Positions 1-8,155 of a stretch of DNA of 48,494 bases are shown one piece after another; position 1 is the first letter of the stretch, and every line of letters begins with the position of its first letter. The stretch is from Eubacterium sp. AM49-13BH. GTDB lineage: Bacteria > Bacillota > Clostridia > Lachnospirales > Lachnospiraceae. The stretch spans positions 1-48,494 of the forward strand of contig NZ_QSEK01000023.1 in assembly GCF_003464165.1 (NCBI RefSeq), read 5' to 3'. The notes below the pieces were generated by a model, which was not told the origin of the DNA, made no database searches, and saw only the letters and a list, made by a program, of their open reading frames with translations. The translations under genes and the position numbers were made by a program.

Positions 1-108
1 TAACATAAGTTAGTAAGACCCCTTGAAGACGACGAGGTAGATAGGCAGAAGGTGGAAGTGTGGTGACATATGGAGCTGATCTGTACTAATAGGTCGAGGG
101 CTTAACCA
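1..108 (+). rRNA. 23S ribosomal RNA, 3' end (partial)
   Basis: The first 108 bases match the conserved end of bacterial 23S rRNA: the stretch around GAAGACGACGAGGTAGATAGG near 25-45, and the terminal ACTAATAGGTCGAGGGCTTAACC. The gene starts outside the window. The final CTTAACC (101-107) would normally pair with the 23S 5' end, but a matching GGTTAAG lies only 9 bases downstream (117-123), which could form a local processing stem. No 5S rRNA follows before the terminator at 225. Confidence 0.95.
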
Positions 109-224
109 AGAGAAAAGGTTAAGACGGTTTGGATAGAACAAAGAGAGTTATTCTTAAGAGTAATCGGATGAAAGAATTTTAATGTGCAGTTTTGAAAGAG
201 CAATATGAAATATAATGTATACAG

Positions 225-249
225 GCAGGTCGCATGACCTGCTTTTTTT
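225..249 (+). terminator. Rho-independent terminator of the rRNA operon
   Basis: A perfect 7-bp stem (GCAGGTC / GACCTGC) with a GCAT loop is followed by seven T. It lies 117 bases after the 23S end, and no 5S or tRNA lies between. The sequence from 109 to 224 holds only spacer, including a TGTGCAGTTTTGAAAGAGC-like stretch of the kind often seen in clostridial rRNA spacers. Confidence 0.9.
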
Positions 250-274
250 GTGCGTTTTCATACTAAATGTGGGT

Positions 275-303
275 TTGAAAAGAGTAATAATGGGTGCTAC
301 AAT
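275..303 (+). promoter_or_regulatory. Sigma-A-type promoter for the zinc-ribbon/TPM genes
   Basis: TTGAAA (275-280), a 17-base spacer and TACAAT (298-303) preceded by TGC (extended -10). This predicts a start near 310, about 40 bases before the ATG at 350, which has a GAGGGGAGA ribosome binding site. Confidence 0.6.
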
Positions 304-349
304 TAGCATAACTTTGAATTAAGTTATTACATATGAGGGGAGAGAATGA

Positions 350-2013
350 ATGTATCAGTGTCCTAATTGTGGCGGACGGTTAATTTTTGATATATCGTCA
401 CAGTCGATGTTATGTGAGCATTGTAATACACATTATAATCCATATAAGCTTGGAGAAGGAAATTCGGCTGAAGAAAATAAGGAGTATGATGTTACGGTAT
501 TCAAGTGTCCGCAGTGTGGCGGTGAAATTATGAGTACAGATAATACGATTGCTGATTTCTGCAGCTTCTGTGGAGCATCTACAGTTCTGGAAAGCAGAAT
601 TTCCAAAGAACTCCGTCCGGGATATATTATTCCGTTCAGCAAAACCAAGCAGGATTGTAAGAATCAATATAAGAAGATGATGAAGCGTGCATGGTTTGCA
701 CCTAAGGAATTAAAAGATGAAAAATATATTGATGGTTTCAGGGGAATCTATATGCCATACTGGGCTTATCATGTATCACAGAAAGGTCCTGTTGTATTAA
801 GAGGAGAGAAAAGCAAAAGACGGGGAGATTACATTTATACGGACCACTTTAGTATTAACGGTGATATGACTGTCAGTATAAGGGAATATCGTTTGATGCG
901 TCATCTTCATTTGATGATAATATAAGTGAAGCGATTGCACCGTATGATGTTAAGAATATGGCGGGATTTACGCCGGCATTTCTTAGCGGATTTTATGCTG
1001 ATACGGCAGATGTAGGGTGTGATGTTTATATGAATGATGCAATTGATATGGCTGGTGAAGAGACATATGATTATGTATCCAATAATATCCCGCTCGGAGG
1101 GGTATCACTTCATGAAACAGAAAGTACTATTAAATCAAAATGTAATGCGGTGATTGAGTCTGTTGACAGGACATTGTATCCAGTGTGGTTTCTGTCGTAT
1201 AGGAACAGGGACAGAGTTGCATATGCAACGGTCAATGGTCAGACTGGAAAAGTATCGGCAGATTTACCGGTTTCTATTGGCAGATATTTTGCTGGGTCAG
1301 CACTTCTGGCTGTTCCGATATTTATATTACTCAATATGTTCTTCACATTAAGACCGAAGGTAACACTTAATGTTACAGCTGTAATAGCACTAATTACAAT
1401 TATATTGTATGTGTTTGAACTGGGAAAAATAAAGAGACGGGACCAGAAGCTTGATGACAGAGGCTCATGGGAAGAATCAAAGCTTTCCAGCCGCAGATAT
1501 AAAGCCGGAACAGATAATGATAATCTGGCAAAACAGATGGCTGATGGCAGAAATAATGCAAGGATTAACAGAGTAAGTAAGAAAGAAAAAAATAAAATGG
1601 CACCATTGTTGAAGGTTGTTGTTATATTTGCAATATGCATGGTTGGAATTCCTAATTTTATGTTTGCTTTTTCTTTATTCAGTGCAGTATTTTCAGTGGG
1701 TTCTTCTTTTTTCGTCAGTGCGGCATGCTTTGCTATAGGCGTTATTATTACGCTTAGTAATTGCAGGACATATAAAGAAGTATCAGGAGGAAAAAATGTG
1801 CCGGGAAGTGTAGGTGCACTTGTAGCATTGGCTGTTTCAACACTGATTCTGCTTATTAATCCGGTATCTGACCTTTTTTATTATGGTGCAGTTATATTTG
1901 TGCTTGCTTCGCTGATGTTTACACTTGTTGAGCTTATTAAGTATTACAATGTGCTTGCAACAAGAAGACTGCCACAGTTTGATAATTACAAGGGAGGTAA
2001 TGATAATGCGTAG
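350..2013 (+). pseudogene. Zinc-ribbon membrane protein (TFIIB-type zinc finger family), one-base frameshift
   Basis: The N-terminal part has two zinc-ribbon units: CPNCGG with CEHC at residues 4-25, and CPQCGG with FCSFCG around residues 53-75. The C-terminal half has about four to five membrane segments in two groups, separated by a charged stretch. The reading frame breaks near 867 (GATATGAC). Adding one base there joins the two halves into one 554-residue protein with no other stop. The product is probably a membrane protein with a cytoplasmic metal-binding head; its function is unknown. It overlaps the downstream TPM-domain gene by 8 bases, and such zinc-ribbon proteins are often paired with TPM proteins (family knowledge). 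The break may be a sequencing error rather than a real mutation. The start at 350 follows GAGGGGAGA. Confidence 0.75.
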
Positions 2014-2821
2014 AAAAATAACATTTTTACTGACCTTTCTTGTAGCAGTTCTAAGTATCGCATTGGTAGGAGGCAAAGTATATGCTGATACAGGCTATGA
2101 GGTTGAAGATTATGCTAATCAGGATTTCTGCTATGTTAATCAGGATACAGGCTATGAAGCAGTGATTGTTGATGATGCATTTCTTTTATCAGTTTCTGAG
2201 AAGAGCATGCTTCTGGAGAAGATGAAATTAATTACCACTTATGGTAATGTTATGTTTAACTCTATAAGCTATAACAGCACTTCGACAGAGAGTTATATTA
2301 AGTCTTTGTACAGAGAAAAATATGGCTCTGAGAGCGGAACGATATTTGTTATTGATATGGATAACAGAAATATATGGATACATAGTAATGGTGCTATTAA
2401 CAGGACAATTAATAAGGCATATGCAGAAACAATTACTGACAATGTGTATACTTATGCATCTGATGCAGACTATTATATATGTGCGATGAAGGTGTATGAG
2501 CAGGAATATACGCTGCTTCAGGGAAGAAAGATTGCACAGCCAATGAAATATATAAGTAATGCATTGCTTGCGGTTGTTATTGCAGTTGTCATTAATTATA
2601 TAATTGTGCGTGTGTACTCCTCAAAGAGGAAGGCATCAACAAAGAGCCTTATGAATGGATTGTTTGAGTACAGGGCATTTAATAATTGTAATGTTGTATT
2701 TACACATCAGACAAAAACATATTCTCCACGAGAATCAAGTTCTGGCGGTTCGTCAGGCGGAGGTGGCGGAGGAGGCTCATCCGGCGGCGGTGGAGGAAGT
2801 GGCGGCGGCCACAGCTTCTAA
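2006..2821 (+). CDS. TPM-domain exported membrane protein (YgcG-like) with glycine-rich tail
   Basis: A signal peptide (about residues 3-25, ending near YADTG) is followed by a TPM domain (about 40-180) with features typical of this fold, such as FVIDMDNRNIWIHSNG. One membrane helix follows at about 190-210, then a short cytoplasmic tail ending in a run of Gly/Ser and GGGHSF, the usual tail of this family. TPM domains occur in membrane proteins tied to repair or envelope maintenance; the function here is unknown. The start at 2006 is chosen because AGGGAGG (1991-1997) lies 8 bases before it. An in-frame ATG at 2000 is too close to that site. It overlaps the zinc-ribbon gene by 8 bases, so the two are probably translationally coupled. 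Confidence 0.85.
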   Translation: MRRKITFLLTFLVAVLSIALVGGKVYADTGYEVEDYANQDFCYVNQDTGYEAVIVDDAFLLSVSEKSMLLEKMKLITTYGNVMFNSISYNSTSTESYIKSLYREKYGSESGTIFVIDMDNRNIWIHSNGAINRTINKAYAETITDNVYTYASDADYYICAMKVYEQEYTLLQGRKIAQPMKYISNALLAVVIAVVINYIIVRVYSSKRKASTKSLMNGLFEYRAFNNCNVVFTHQTKTYSPRESSSGGSSGGGGGGGSSGGGGGSGGGHSF

Positions 2822-2851
2822 CACGGTGGTCGTTTAGAAACAGTGTAAATC

Positions 2852-2891
2852 AAGACAGAGAAACCTTTTTGCGTTTTCTCTGTCTTTTTTT
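2852..2891 (+). terminator. Rho-independent terminator after the TPM gene
   Basis: A 12-bp stem (AAGACAGAGAAA / TTTCTCTGTCTT) followed by a T run separates the TPM gene from the regulator operon starting at 2943. The remaining bases to 2942 should hold the promoter of that operon, but no good -35/-10 pair is seen. Confidence 0.85.
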
Positions 2892-2942
2892 AGTGAAACA
2901 GTTTACAATACATTTATATCAAAATGTAGTGAGGAACTTATA

Positions 2943-3607
2943 ATGAACAGAATTCTGATTGTTGAAGACGATAAAGATATAAGCAGGGAGCTTAAGGAGC
3001 TGCTGGAAAATTCAGGGTATGAGGCAGAGGTTCTGTCTAATTTTAAAAATGCATGTGACAGTATTATTGCTGCAGAGCCGGATCTTGTTCTGCTTGATAT
3101 CAATATTCCGTATATGAATGGGGAAATGCTTTTACAGCAGTTAAGGAGTAAATCAGATGTGCCGGTAATTATGGTTACAAGCAGGGATTCCGAGGCTGAC
3201 GAGGTGCTTTCCATGAGTTATGGGGCAGACGATTATATACCAAGCCATATAATCCGACAATACTGCTCTTAAGAATTAATGCAGTATTTAAGAGGCTTGG
3301 TGCGAAGTCAGATAATACAACAGCTTACCGTGGAATGGAAATATTTCCGCACAAGGGTGTTATTAAGTATAAGGATGACGAGATAACTCTTACTAAAAAT
3401 GAAATGACAATATTCATGTATCTGTTATCACACAGGGAGCATATAGTTTCAAGAGATGAGCTTATGACTGAGCTGTGGAACAATGAGGAGTATCTTAATG
3501 ACAATGCGCTGACTGTGAATATAAGCAGATTAAGAGGCAGATTTAAAGATATTGGTCTGGAAGATGTTATTGAGACAAGAAAGGGACAGGGATATATTCT
3601 TGTATGA
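2943..3607 (+). pseudogene. OmpR-family response regulator (BceR/GraR-like), one-base frameshift
   Basis: The receiver domain (residues 1-115) shows the acidic pair EDD, the phosphoacceptor Asp in LLDINIP and a conserved Thr in VTSRD. The C-terminal winged helix (about 135-221) ends with the typical DNA-binding VNISRLRGRF and RKGQGY. The frame breaks near 3239. Adding one A restores DDYITKPYNP, which contains the conserved receiver lysine, and gives a normal 221-residue protein. Its stop overlaps the BceS-like kinase by 4 bases (ATGA). A TTACA-N4-TGTAA operator at 12539 makes the BceAB-like transporter its likely target. The break may be a sequence error. Confidence 0.8.
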
Positions 3608-4662
3608 GGTTAGGAAAATATATTAAAGACAGACTGTATTCAGTGTGCATATTTGTGGCAATGCTTATCATAAGCGTACTTATGATGGCGGCATTCAAGG
3701 TGTCTGTACAGTTGATAATCGCAGAAATATGTATAATGATAATATGCTATATTGCAGTTGTGCTGGCAGATTATTACCACAGAAAGAAGTTCTATGACGA
3801 ACTGGAGACTAACATAGCTGCACTTGAAGAAAAATATCTTATTACAGAGACACTTGTCAGACCGGCTTTCTATGAAGGTCAGATTTTCTATGATTCTGTG
3901 AGTGACATAGACAGGTCAATGACGGAGAATGTTAAACGATACAGGCTTGGAATGGAGCAGTTCAAAGAGTATGTTGAAATGTGGATTCATGAGATAAAGC
4001 TTCCAATAGCTTCACTTACTCTTATACTTCATAATCATATGGATAAATGTGATAAAGAATTTGCGGACAGGATGAATACGCAGGTTCGCAGGATTAATAA
4101 CTATATTGAGCAGATTCTTTATTATGTGAGAAGCGAAAATGCAGAAAAAGACTATATAATTAACGATGCCAGACTGTCTAAGATTATAAGTAATGTAGCA
4201 TTAAAGAATAAGGATGATCTGCTTGAAAATGATATCACATTTGAAGTGAGCAATGCAGACAGGATTATTCTTACAGATGCAAAGTGGATGGAATTCATGC
4301 TTAACCAGATAGTGAATAACAGCATAAAGTACAAGGATAAAACAAAGGTAGAGCCTTATATTAAGATGTCGGCAGCAGAGGATAAAAAATGTGTTGTTCT
4401 AGAAATACTGGATAATGGAATTGGTATAAATGCGTCTGATTTGCCGAGAGTGTTTGACAAGTCATTTACGGGGGAGAATGGGCATGAGTACTCCAAAGCG
4501 ACAGGAATGGGGCTTTATATCGTAAAGAAGCTGTGTGACAAGTTAGGACATGCCATAACCATTGAGTCGGTAAAGGGCGAATATACACGGGTGAAGATTA
4601 CATTTTATAAGAATGATTTCTATAAGGAGATAACAGACAGCAATGAAAGTGGCAGTATGTGA
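3604..4662 (+). CDS. BceS/GraS-like intramembrane-sensing histidine kinase
   Basis: A 352-residue kinase with two N-terminal membrane helices (about residues 15-32 and 37-56) and almost no extracellular loop, the hallmark of kinases that sense antimicrobial peptides through a partner ABC transporter. The phosphoacceptor His is in WIHEIKLPIA (about residue 130). The ATPase domain has an N box (NQIVNNSIKY), DNGIGI and GMGLYIVKKL. It overlaps the preceding regulator by 4 bases and the following LytTR regulator by 20 bases, so all are probably on one transcript. The cognate transporter is most likely the BceAB-like pair at 12634-15454, 8 kb downstream. Confidence 0.9.
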   Translation: MRLGKYIKDRLYSVCIFVAMLIISVLMMAAFKVSVQLIIAEICIMIICYIAVVLADYYHRKKFYDELETNIAALEEKYLITETLVRPAFYEGQIFYDSVSDIDRSMTENVKRYRLGMEQFKEYVEMWIHEIKLPIASLTLILHNHMDKCDKEFADRMNTQVRRINNYIEQILYYVRSENAEKDYIINDARLSKIISNVALKNKDDLLENDITFEVSNADRIILTDAKWMEFMLNQIVNNSIKYKDKTKVEPYIKMSAAEDKKCVVLEILDNGIGINASDLPRVFDKSFTGENGHEYSKATGMGLYIVKKLCDKLGHAITIESVKGEYTRVKITFYKNDFYKEITDSNESGSM

Positions 4663-5353
4663 TGACAACAGAGAGTTCTGTGAGAAGGAACGGACGACTA
4701 TAAAAGATGTATTTAAGCAGTATTTTCAGGGAGAAGATTGTCAGGTGGATATCTACAATGACGGTCAGACAATTATTAGTAATTATTCAGACAATGCTTA
4801 TGATATGGTATTTCTTGATCTTGAACTGGGCGATGAGAATGGATTTGATATTGCGGAACAGATAGTATTAATGAATAATGACGCAATTATAATATTTGTT
4901 ACATCTCATGAGAATCTGGTTTATGAAGCATTCAGATTCAGACCGCTTGGGTATATAGTTAAAGACAGATTTGACCGTGAATTTACAAGAATGATGGTAA
5001 AGATAGTTGATAAACTGATAAAGATGAGGCAGGTAATAGAACTGGGTGGAGAGAAATTCTATGTTGACAGGGTTGTTTCAATTGCAACGCAGAAAAGAAA
5101 GATATGTGTCAAAAGTCTTAAAGGAGAAATATTATTGGCAGATTCGTATAGTAAGCATGTTGCAGAGCTTGAAAAATATGGATTTGTGCAGTCAAGCAAG
5201 GGCGTGCTTATTAATATGAAATATATTAAGTGCATTGATGAAGATAACGATGTATTTGTGATGTATAATAACGAGCGTGTTCCTATAAGCAGGCGCAGGA
5301 AGAAAGATGTCATAGAAGAATACAGAAAATTCATGTTTGATAATAACAGGTAG
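4643..5353 (+). CDS. LytTR-family response regulator (AgrA-like)
   Basis: A 236-residue protein. The receiver domain (1-120) has CDD at residues 6-8, the phosphoacceptor in FLDLELGDENG (about residue 57) and a Lys in GYIVKD. A LytTR DNA-binding domain (about 135-232) carries the typical VLINMKYI and PISRRR motifs. LytTR regulators bind pairs of 9-bp direct repeats about two helical turns apart; two such sites lie at 6613-6642 and 7517-7546. It starts inside the upstream kinase gene (20-base overlap, AAGGAG at 4624) and is followed after 9 bases by its GHKL kinase. Probably a peptide-responsive regulator, but no signal-peptide processing gene is present. Confidence 0.9.
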   Translation: MKVAVCDDNREFCEKERTTIKDVFKQYFQGEDCQVDIYNDGQTIISNYSDNAYDMVFLDLELGDENGFDIAEQIVLMNNDAIIIFVTSHENLVYEAFRFRPLGYIVKDRFDREFTRMMVKIVDKLIKMRQVIELGGEKFYVDRVVSIATQKRKICVKSLKGEILLADSYSKHVAELEKYGFVQSSKGVLINMKYIKCIDEDNDVFVMYNNERVPISRRRKKDVIEEYRKFMFDNNR

Positions 5354-5362
5354 GAAACAGGT

Positions 5363-6610
5363 ATGATGGATATAATCAATATAGTGCTTACATGTGTATT
5401 CCTGTGTGTAATGAATACAGGTGTAATATTTATTATGGACAAGATAAGGAAGCTGACGGGAGATAATATAATACATGTGATTAAGATGGTTCTGTTAGTG
5501 GGTGCAGGGGCAGCAGTCTATATAATGACATATTATGGAATTAATCCATGGGTGATAATGGAACTAATGATTATCATTGCCATTCTGATTGTACAGTATA
5601 TAGAACAGATAACAATTAAGGTAATACTGGAAATATCACTGATAAATTGTATCGGAATAGCCATATTATCTGCTAATCAGGCTGATATAATAGCAATATG
5701 TATCATATATCTGATTGTGGAATTATATATGTTTGTAGTCTATCTGTCTGCAGTAATTATAAAATACTGGGAATTGGATAATCTGGAAATGATGTTCATA
5801 CAGATATGTGTAAGTTCAGTGCTGGCGGGATTATTCTTTGGAACAGGCATATATGACACATATAATTATGGGGTAGAGACCGCTGGAATATTAATTGTGA
5901 CAGTTTTAACATTTGAAATAATCGGACATTGGATGCAGGACTTTTTTAACAGGACAGAGGAGATTAATAAAAGGATAGAATATGCTAACGAACAGTTTGA
6001 GGTTGAACGTGTCCAGAAAATGTATGAAGAAAGCAGAAAGTTAAGACACGACCTTAAGCAGTGCCTGACTTCTGCAATTGGTTATATGGATGACAACAAT
6101 TATGATAAGGCAGAAGATTTCTTAAAGAATATTATGAGTGAGAAAATCAATTCATATGCTTATAGAAAATACTGTGATAATAGAACGCTCAACTATATTC
6201 TTAATGATAAGAATGATAAATGTGAAAAGCAGAATATAGCATTTACATGTATGGTACTTGGTCAGGTTGGACTGATTGATGATATAGATATGTGTATTCT
6301 TGTCGGAAATATAATTGATAATGCCATTGAGGCAGCAGCAAAATGCAGTGATCCGTATGTCAATGTTGAGATAACAAGCAGAGGTGGAATATTCATGGAT
6401 GTGGAGAATCCTGTTAAAGAAACATTTCTTAACAGAAAGAATCCGTTCCTGACTACTAAGCTTGATAAGAATAATCATGGAATTGGTACGAAGAGCATAA
6501 GGGATATTGTTGCCAAATATAATGGGGAAATCAGGTATGAGGAAAAGGATGGAAAAGTAACATGTCATATATTCCTTTCAACCAAATATGTTAAGAAAGA
6601 TAAAGAATAA
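5363..6610 (+). CDS. GHKL-type sensor histidine kinase (AgrC-like)
   Basis: A 415-residue kinase. The first about 200 residues form six or so membrane helices, as in peptide-sensing AgrC-type kinases. A coiled linker (about 205-225) leads to the His motif SRKLRHDLKQCL (about residue 230), then a GHKL ATPase with NIIDNAIEAA and HGIGTKSI. It follows the LytTR regulator by 9 bases and is its obvious partner. No agrB or agrD lies nearby. The secreted 146-residue protein at 7636 or an external peptide is a possible ligand (inference). Confidence 0.9.
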   Translation: MMDIINIVLTCVFLCVMNTGVIFIMDKIRKLTGDNIIHVIKMVLLVGAGAAVYIMTYYGINPWVIMELMIIIAILIVQYIEQITIKVILEISLINCIGIAILSANQADIIAICIIYLIVELYMFVVYLSAVIIKYWELDNLEMMFIQICVSSVLAGLFFGTGIYDTYNYGVETAGILIVTVLTFEIIGHWMQDFFNRTEEINKRIEYANEQFEVERVQKMYEESRKLRHDLKQCLTSAIGYMDDNNYDKAEDFLKNIMSEKINSYAYRKYCDNRTLNYILNDKNDKCEKQNIAFTCMVLGQVGLIDDIDMCILVGNIIDNAIEAAAKCSDPYVNVEITSRGGIFMDVENPVKETFLNRKNPFLTTKLDKNNHGIGTKSIRDIVAKYNGEIRYEEKDGKVTCHIFLSTKYVKKDKE

Positions 6611-6612
6611 TT

Positions 6613-6680
6613 ACCACTTGTGTCAAAAAACGACCGCTTGTGCATATGCTATTGAAAACAAGTGAATAGGGAATTACATT
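6613..6680 (+). promoter_or_regulatory. LytTR-type direct-repeat operator and promoter, copy 1
   Basis: Direct repeats ACCACTTGTG (6613-6622) and ACCGCTTGTG (6633-6642) start 20 bases apart. Then TTGAAA (-35, 6652-6657), a 17-base spacer and TACATT (-10, 6675-6680). The same arrangement with identical spacings recurs at 7517-7584. The second repeat fits the general LytTR half-site pattern at 8 of 9 positions. The likely binder is the product of 4643-5353. Confidence 0.75.
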
Positions 6681-6713
6681 AAGACTGTACATTGATGGAT
6701 GTACAGTCTTTTT
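6681..6713 (+). terminator. Terminator-like hairpin overlapping the start site of the copy 1 promoter
   Basis: A 12-bp perfect stem (AAGACTGTACAT / ATGTACAGTCTT, 6681-6692 and 6699-6710) with a short T run, placed between the kinase gene and the gene at 6730. The -10 box at 6675-6680 predicts transcription starting near 6687, inside the left arm. It may terminate readthrough from the regulator operon while leaving the local transcript free. Confidence 0.7.
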
Positions 6714-6729
6714 AGTATAAGGAGAAGAT

Positions 6730-7482
6730 ATGAAGAAGAAAATAAAGAGTGCAGTAATAAGTATAGTTGTTATAGCAGTATTATTATTGGCAATTCTAAT
6801 TGGTGTTAAGAATGGTACACTAGATAAGCTGACAAAAGAAATGCCGACACTTGCAACAAATCAGGCAGAGACAGAAAAGGCAACGGTAAATGCGAGAAAT
6901 AATTCTACAGAAAGTAAACCTTATGATGGAATCGAGGTTGCTGAATATGGAGAAGAGTTTGTAATACGTAGAAAAATAGATGGCCGTAAGTACGACGAAA
7001 ATGATAGAACTACATATAATATATATCATGTAAAAGTTAATGATTGCAAGATATCGAGACAGTGTGATTTTGATATTAACAGGTTGGATTTTGGATTGGA
7101 TAATAAGAAAAAAAGTTTGGATGAAAACAATAATTTTATATCAGATTTTTATTATGCAACAGTAGAATTGGAGATAACAAAGGATATTGATGATAATGAT
7201 GTGATGGATTATATGAATGTTTTTCAGACGACTTGGTCTATATTAAAATTGAATAGCGATGGAACAACACAGTCATTTAAAACTAGTGCATGTGTTGGCT
7301 CTGATGCGGAAACTAATCAAATTGGAAAAACAAATTTTAGCTTTGAAAAAGGAGAAACAAGAACATTAACATTATATTATATATTGTCGGATGAAGAAGT
7401 CGAAAATGATAAACTTGTTATAAGTTTTAGCCTTAAAAATTCACCATTTATAGGTCCATTAGCAATCGTACATGAACCATAA
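6730..7482 (+). CDS. Exported/anchored protein of unknown function, duplicate copy 1
   Basis: A 250-residue protein with a lysine-rich start and one N-terminal hydrophobic helix (about residues 8-25), then a Thr/Glu/Ser-rich linker (about 40-65) and a soluble domain (about 70-250) probably outside the cell. No known family was recognised. The domain alternates acidic and hydrophobic strands and shows YHVKVNDCKISRQCDFDIN, which suggests a beta-sandwich. It is a close paralogue of the gene at 8156: the first 45 residues are nearly identical and similarity runs to the shared end (FIGPLAIVHEP / YIGPLAIIHEP). It sits behind a LytTR-type promoter with GGAGAAG as ribosome binding site. It could be an immunity or sensor protein for the secreted product of 7636 (inference). 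Confidence 0.8.
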   Translation: MKKKIKSAVISIVVIAVLLLAILIGVKNGTLDKLTKEMPTLATNQAETEKATVNARNNSTESKPYDGIEVAEYGEEFVIRRKIDGRKYDENDRTTYNIYHVKVNDCKISRQCDFDINRLDFGLDNKKKSLDENNNFISDFYYATVELEITKDIDDNDVMDYMNVFQTTWSILKLNSDGTTQSFKTSACVGSDAETNQIGKTNFSFEKGETRTLTLYYILSDEEVENDKLVISFSLKNSPFIGPLAIVHEP

Positions 7483-7516
7483 GCAAATTAAATAAGTTTT
7501 TTAAAACAAGATAATT

Positions 7517-7584
7517 ACCACTTGTGCAAAAAAACGACCGCTTGTGCATGGGCTATTGAAATTGATAAATATAAAAGATACATT
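7517..7584 (+). promoter_or_regulatory. LytTR-type direct-repeat operator and promoter, copy 2
   Basis: ACCACTTGTG (7517-7526) and ACCGCTTGTG (7537-7546), then TTGAAA (7556-7561), 17 bases and TACATT (7579-7584). All distances equal those of the copy at 6613-6680. A start near 7591 gives a leader of about 45 bases before the ATG at 7636. No terminator-like hairpin follows this copy, so the secreted protein gene should be expressed directly. Confidence 0.75.
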
Positions 7585-7635
7585 GAAGCAGACAGGTACT
7601 TATGTATCTGATTAAAATCTAAGGAGGATTTCTTT

Positions 7636-8076
7636 ATGGATTTAAAGAAACTAACAGGAAAGCTGATGACAGTGGTCGCAGCAGGAGCAATGGTAATGTC
7701 AATTGGTGGAGGTGTAGTGTGGGCTAATAATTGCAAAGATGAGTATGCCCATATGTCATTTGATGAATCTGCGGGGGAGTATCTGGATTATACCAGAGGA
7801 AGAGACAAACAAGATACATCTTGTGGATACATAAAAGGTGTTTATTCATCAAATGATTATTCATTTAATGCAACACTTGTTGGCTCAGATGGTAATGATT
7901 CTCATAATTACTATGAAGATTTTGATCTGATTGATTATGATGTATTTCCAGGAGATGAGATATGGATGTATAACTATGTCAAAGAAAATGGATATGATGG
8001 AGCAGCAATAAAGTGTGAAAGTAATACAGGGGCTGAATATTCAGTTGGTTTTTTATGGAGTCCAGACAGTGTATAG
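7636..8076 (+). CDS. Small secreted protein, candidate bacteriocin or signal precursor
   Basis: A 146-residue protein with a clear Sec signal peptide (residues 1-30, cleavage likely after VWA). The mature part of about 116 residues is strongly acidic, rich in Tyr, Asp and Asn, and has three Cys (33, 63, 127). It ends with GFLWSPDSV. Size, signal peptide and gene setting resemble lactococcin 972-type or other small secreted proteins next to ABC exporters, but no family motif is certain. AAGGAGG lies before the start. It has its own LytTR-type promoter and sits between two paralogous exported proteins. An inverted repeat after the stop (8102-8138) separates it from the next gene. Toxin, pheromone or surface protein are all possible. 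Confidence 0.8.
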   Translation: MDLKKLTGKLMTVVAAGAMVMSIGGGVVWANNCKDEYAHMSFDESAGEYLDYTRGRDKQDTSCGYIKGVYSSNDYSFNATLVGSDGNDSHNYYEDFDLIDYDVFPGDEIWMYNYVKENGYDGAAIKCESNTGAEYSVGFLWSPDSV

Positions 8077-8101
8077 AATCTGATATAATTATCTGCTAGA
8101 A

Positions 8102-8138
8102 AAGAGATTGTATATCAGATAACGGTATACAATCTCTT
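8102..8138 (+). promoter_or_regulatory. Perfect 13-bp hairpin between the secreted protein and its downstream gene
   Basis: Arms AAGAGATTGTATA (8102-8114) and TATACAATCTCTT (8126-8138) with an 11-base loop, ending 6 bases before the AAAGGGA ribosome binding site of the gene at 8156. There is no T run, so it is more likely a partial attenuator or an mRNA-stability element than a full terminator. This would allow more of the secreted protein than of the downstream transporter. Confidence 0.65.
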
Positions 8139-8155
8139 ACTTGAAAGGGAGAAAT

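Noticed and set aside
109..224. Possible 5S rRNA after 23S
   Set aside because: The length would fit, but the expected conserved 5S stretches (CCGAACTC-like loop and complementary ends) are absent.
958..2013. Separate membrane protein gene starting at 958
   Set aside because: No ribosome binding site; the frame upstream stays open and continues the zinc-ribbon protein after a one-base repair.
6610..6730. Possible hidden agrD-like signal peptide gene next to the GHKL kinase
   Set aside because: No short frame with a ribosome binding site is present, and no agrB lies nearby.
7636..8076. Lantibiotic precursor
   Set aside because: Too long, with a Sec signal and only three Cys, and no modification enzyme gene nearby.
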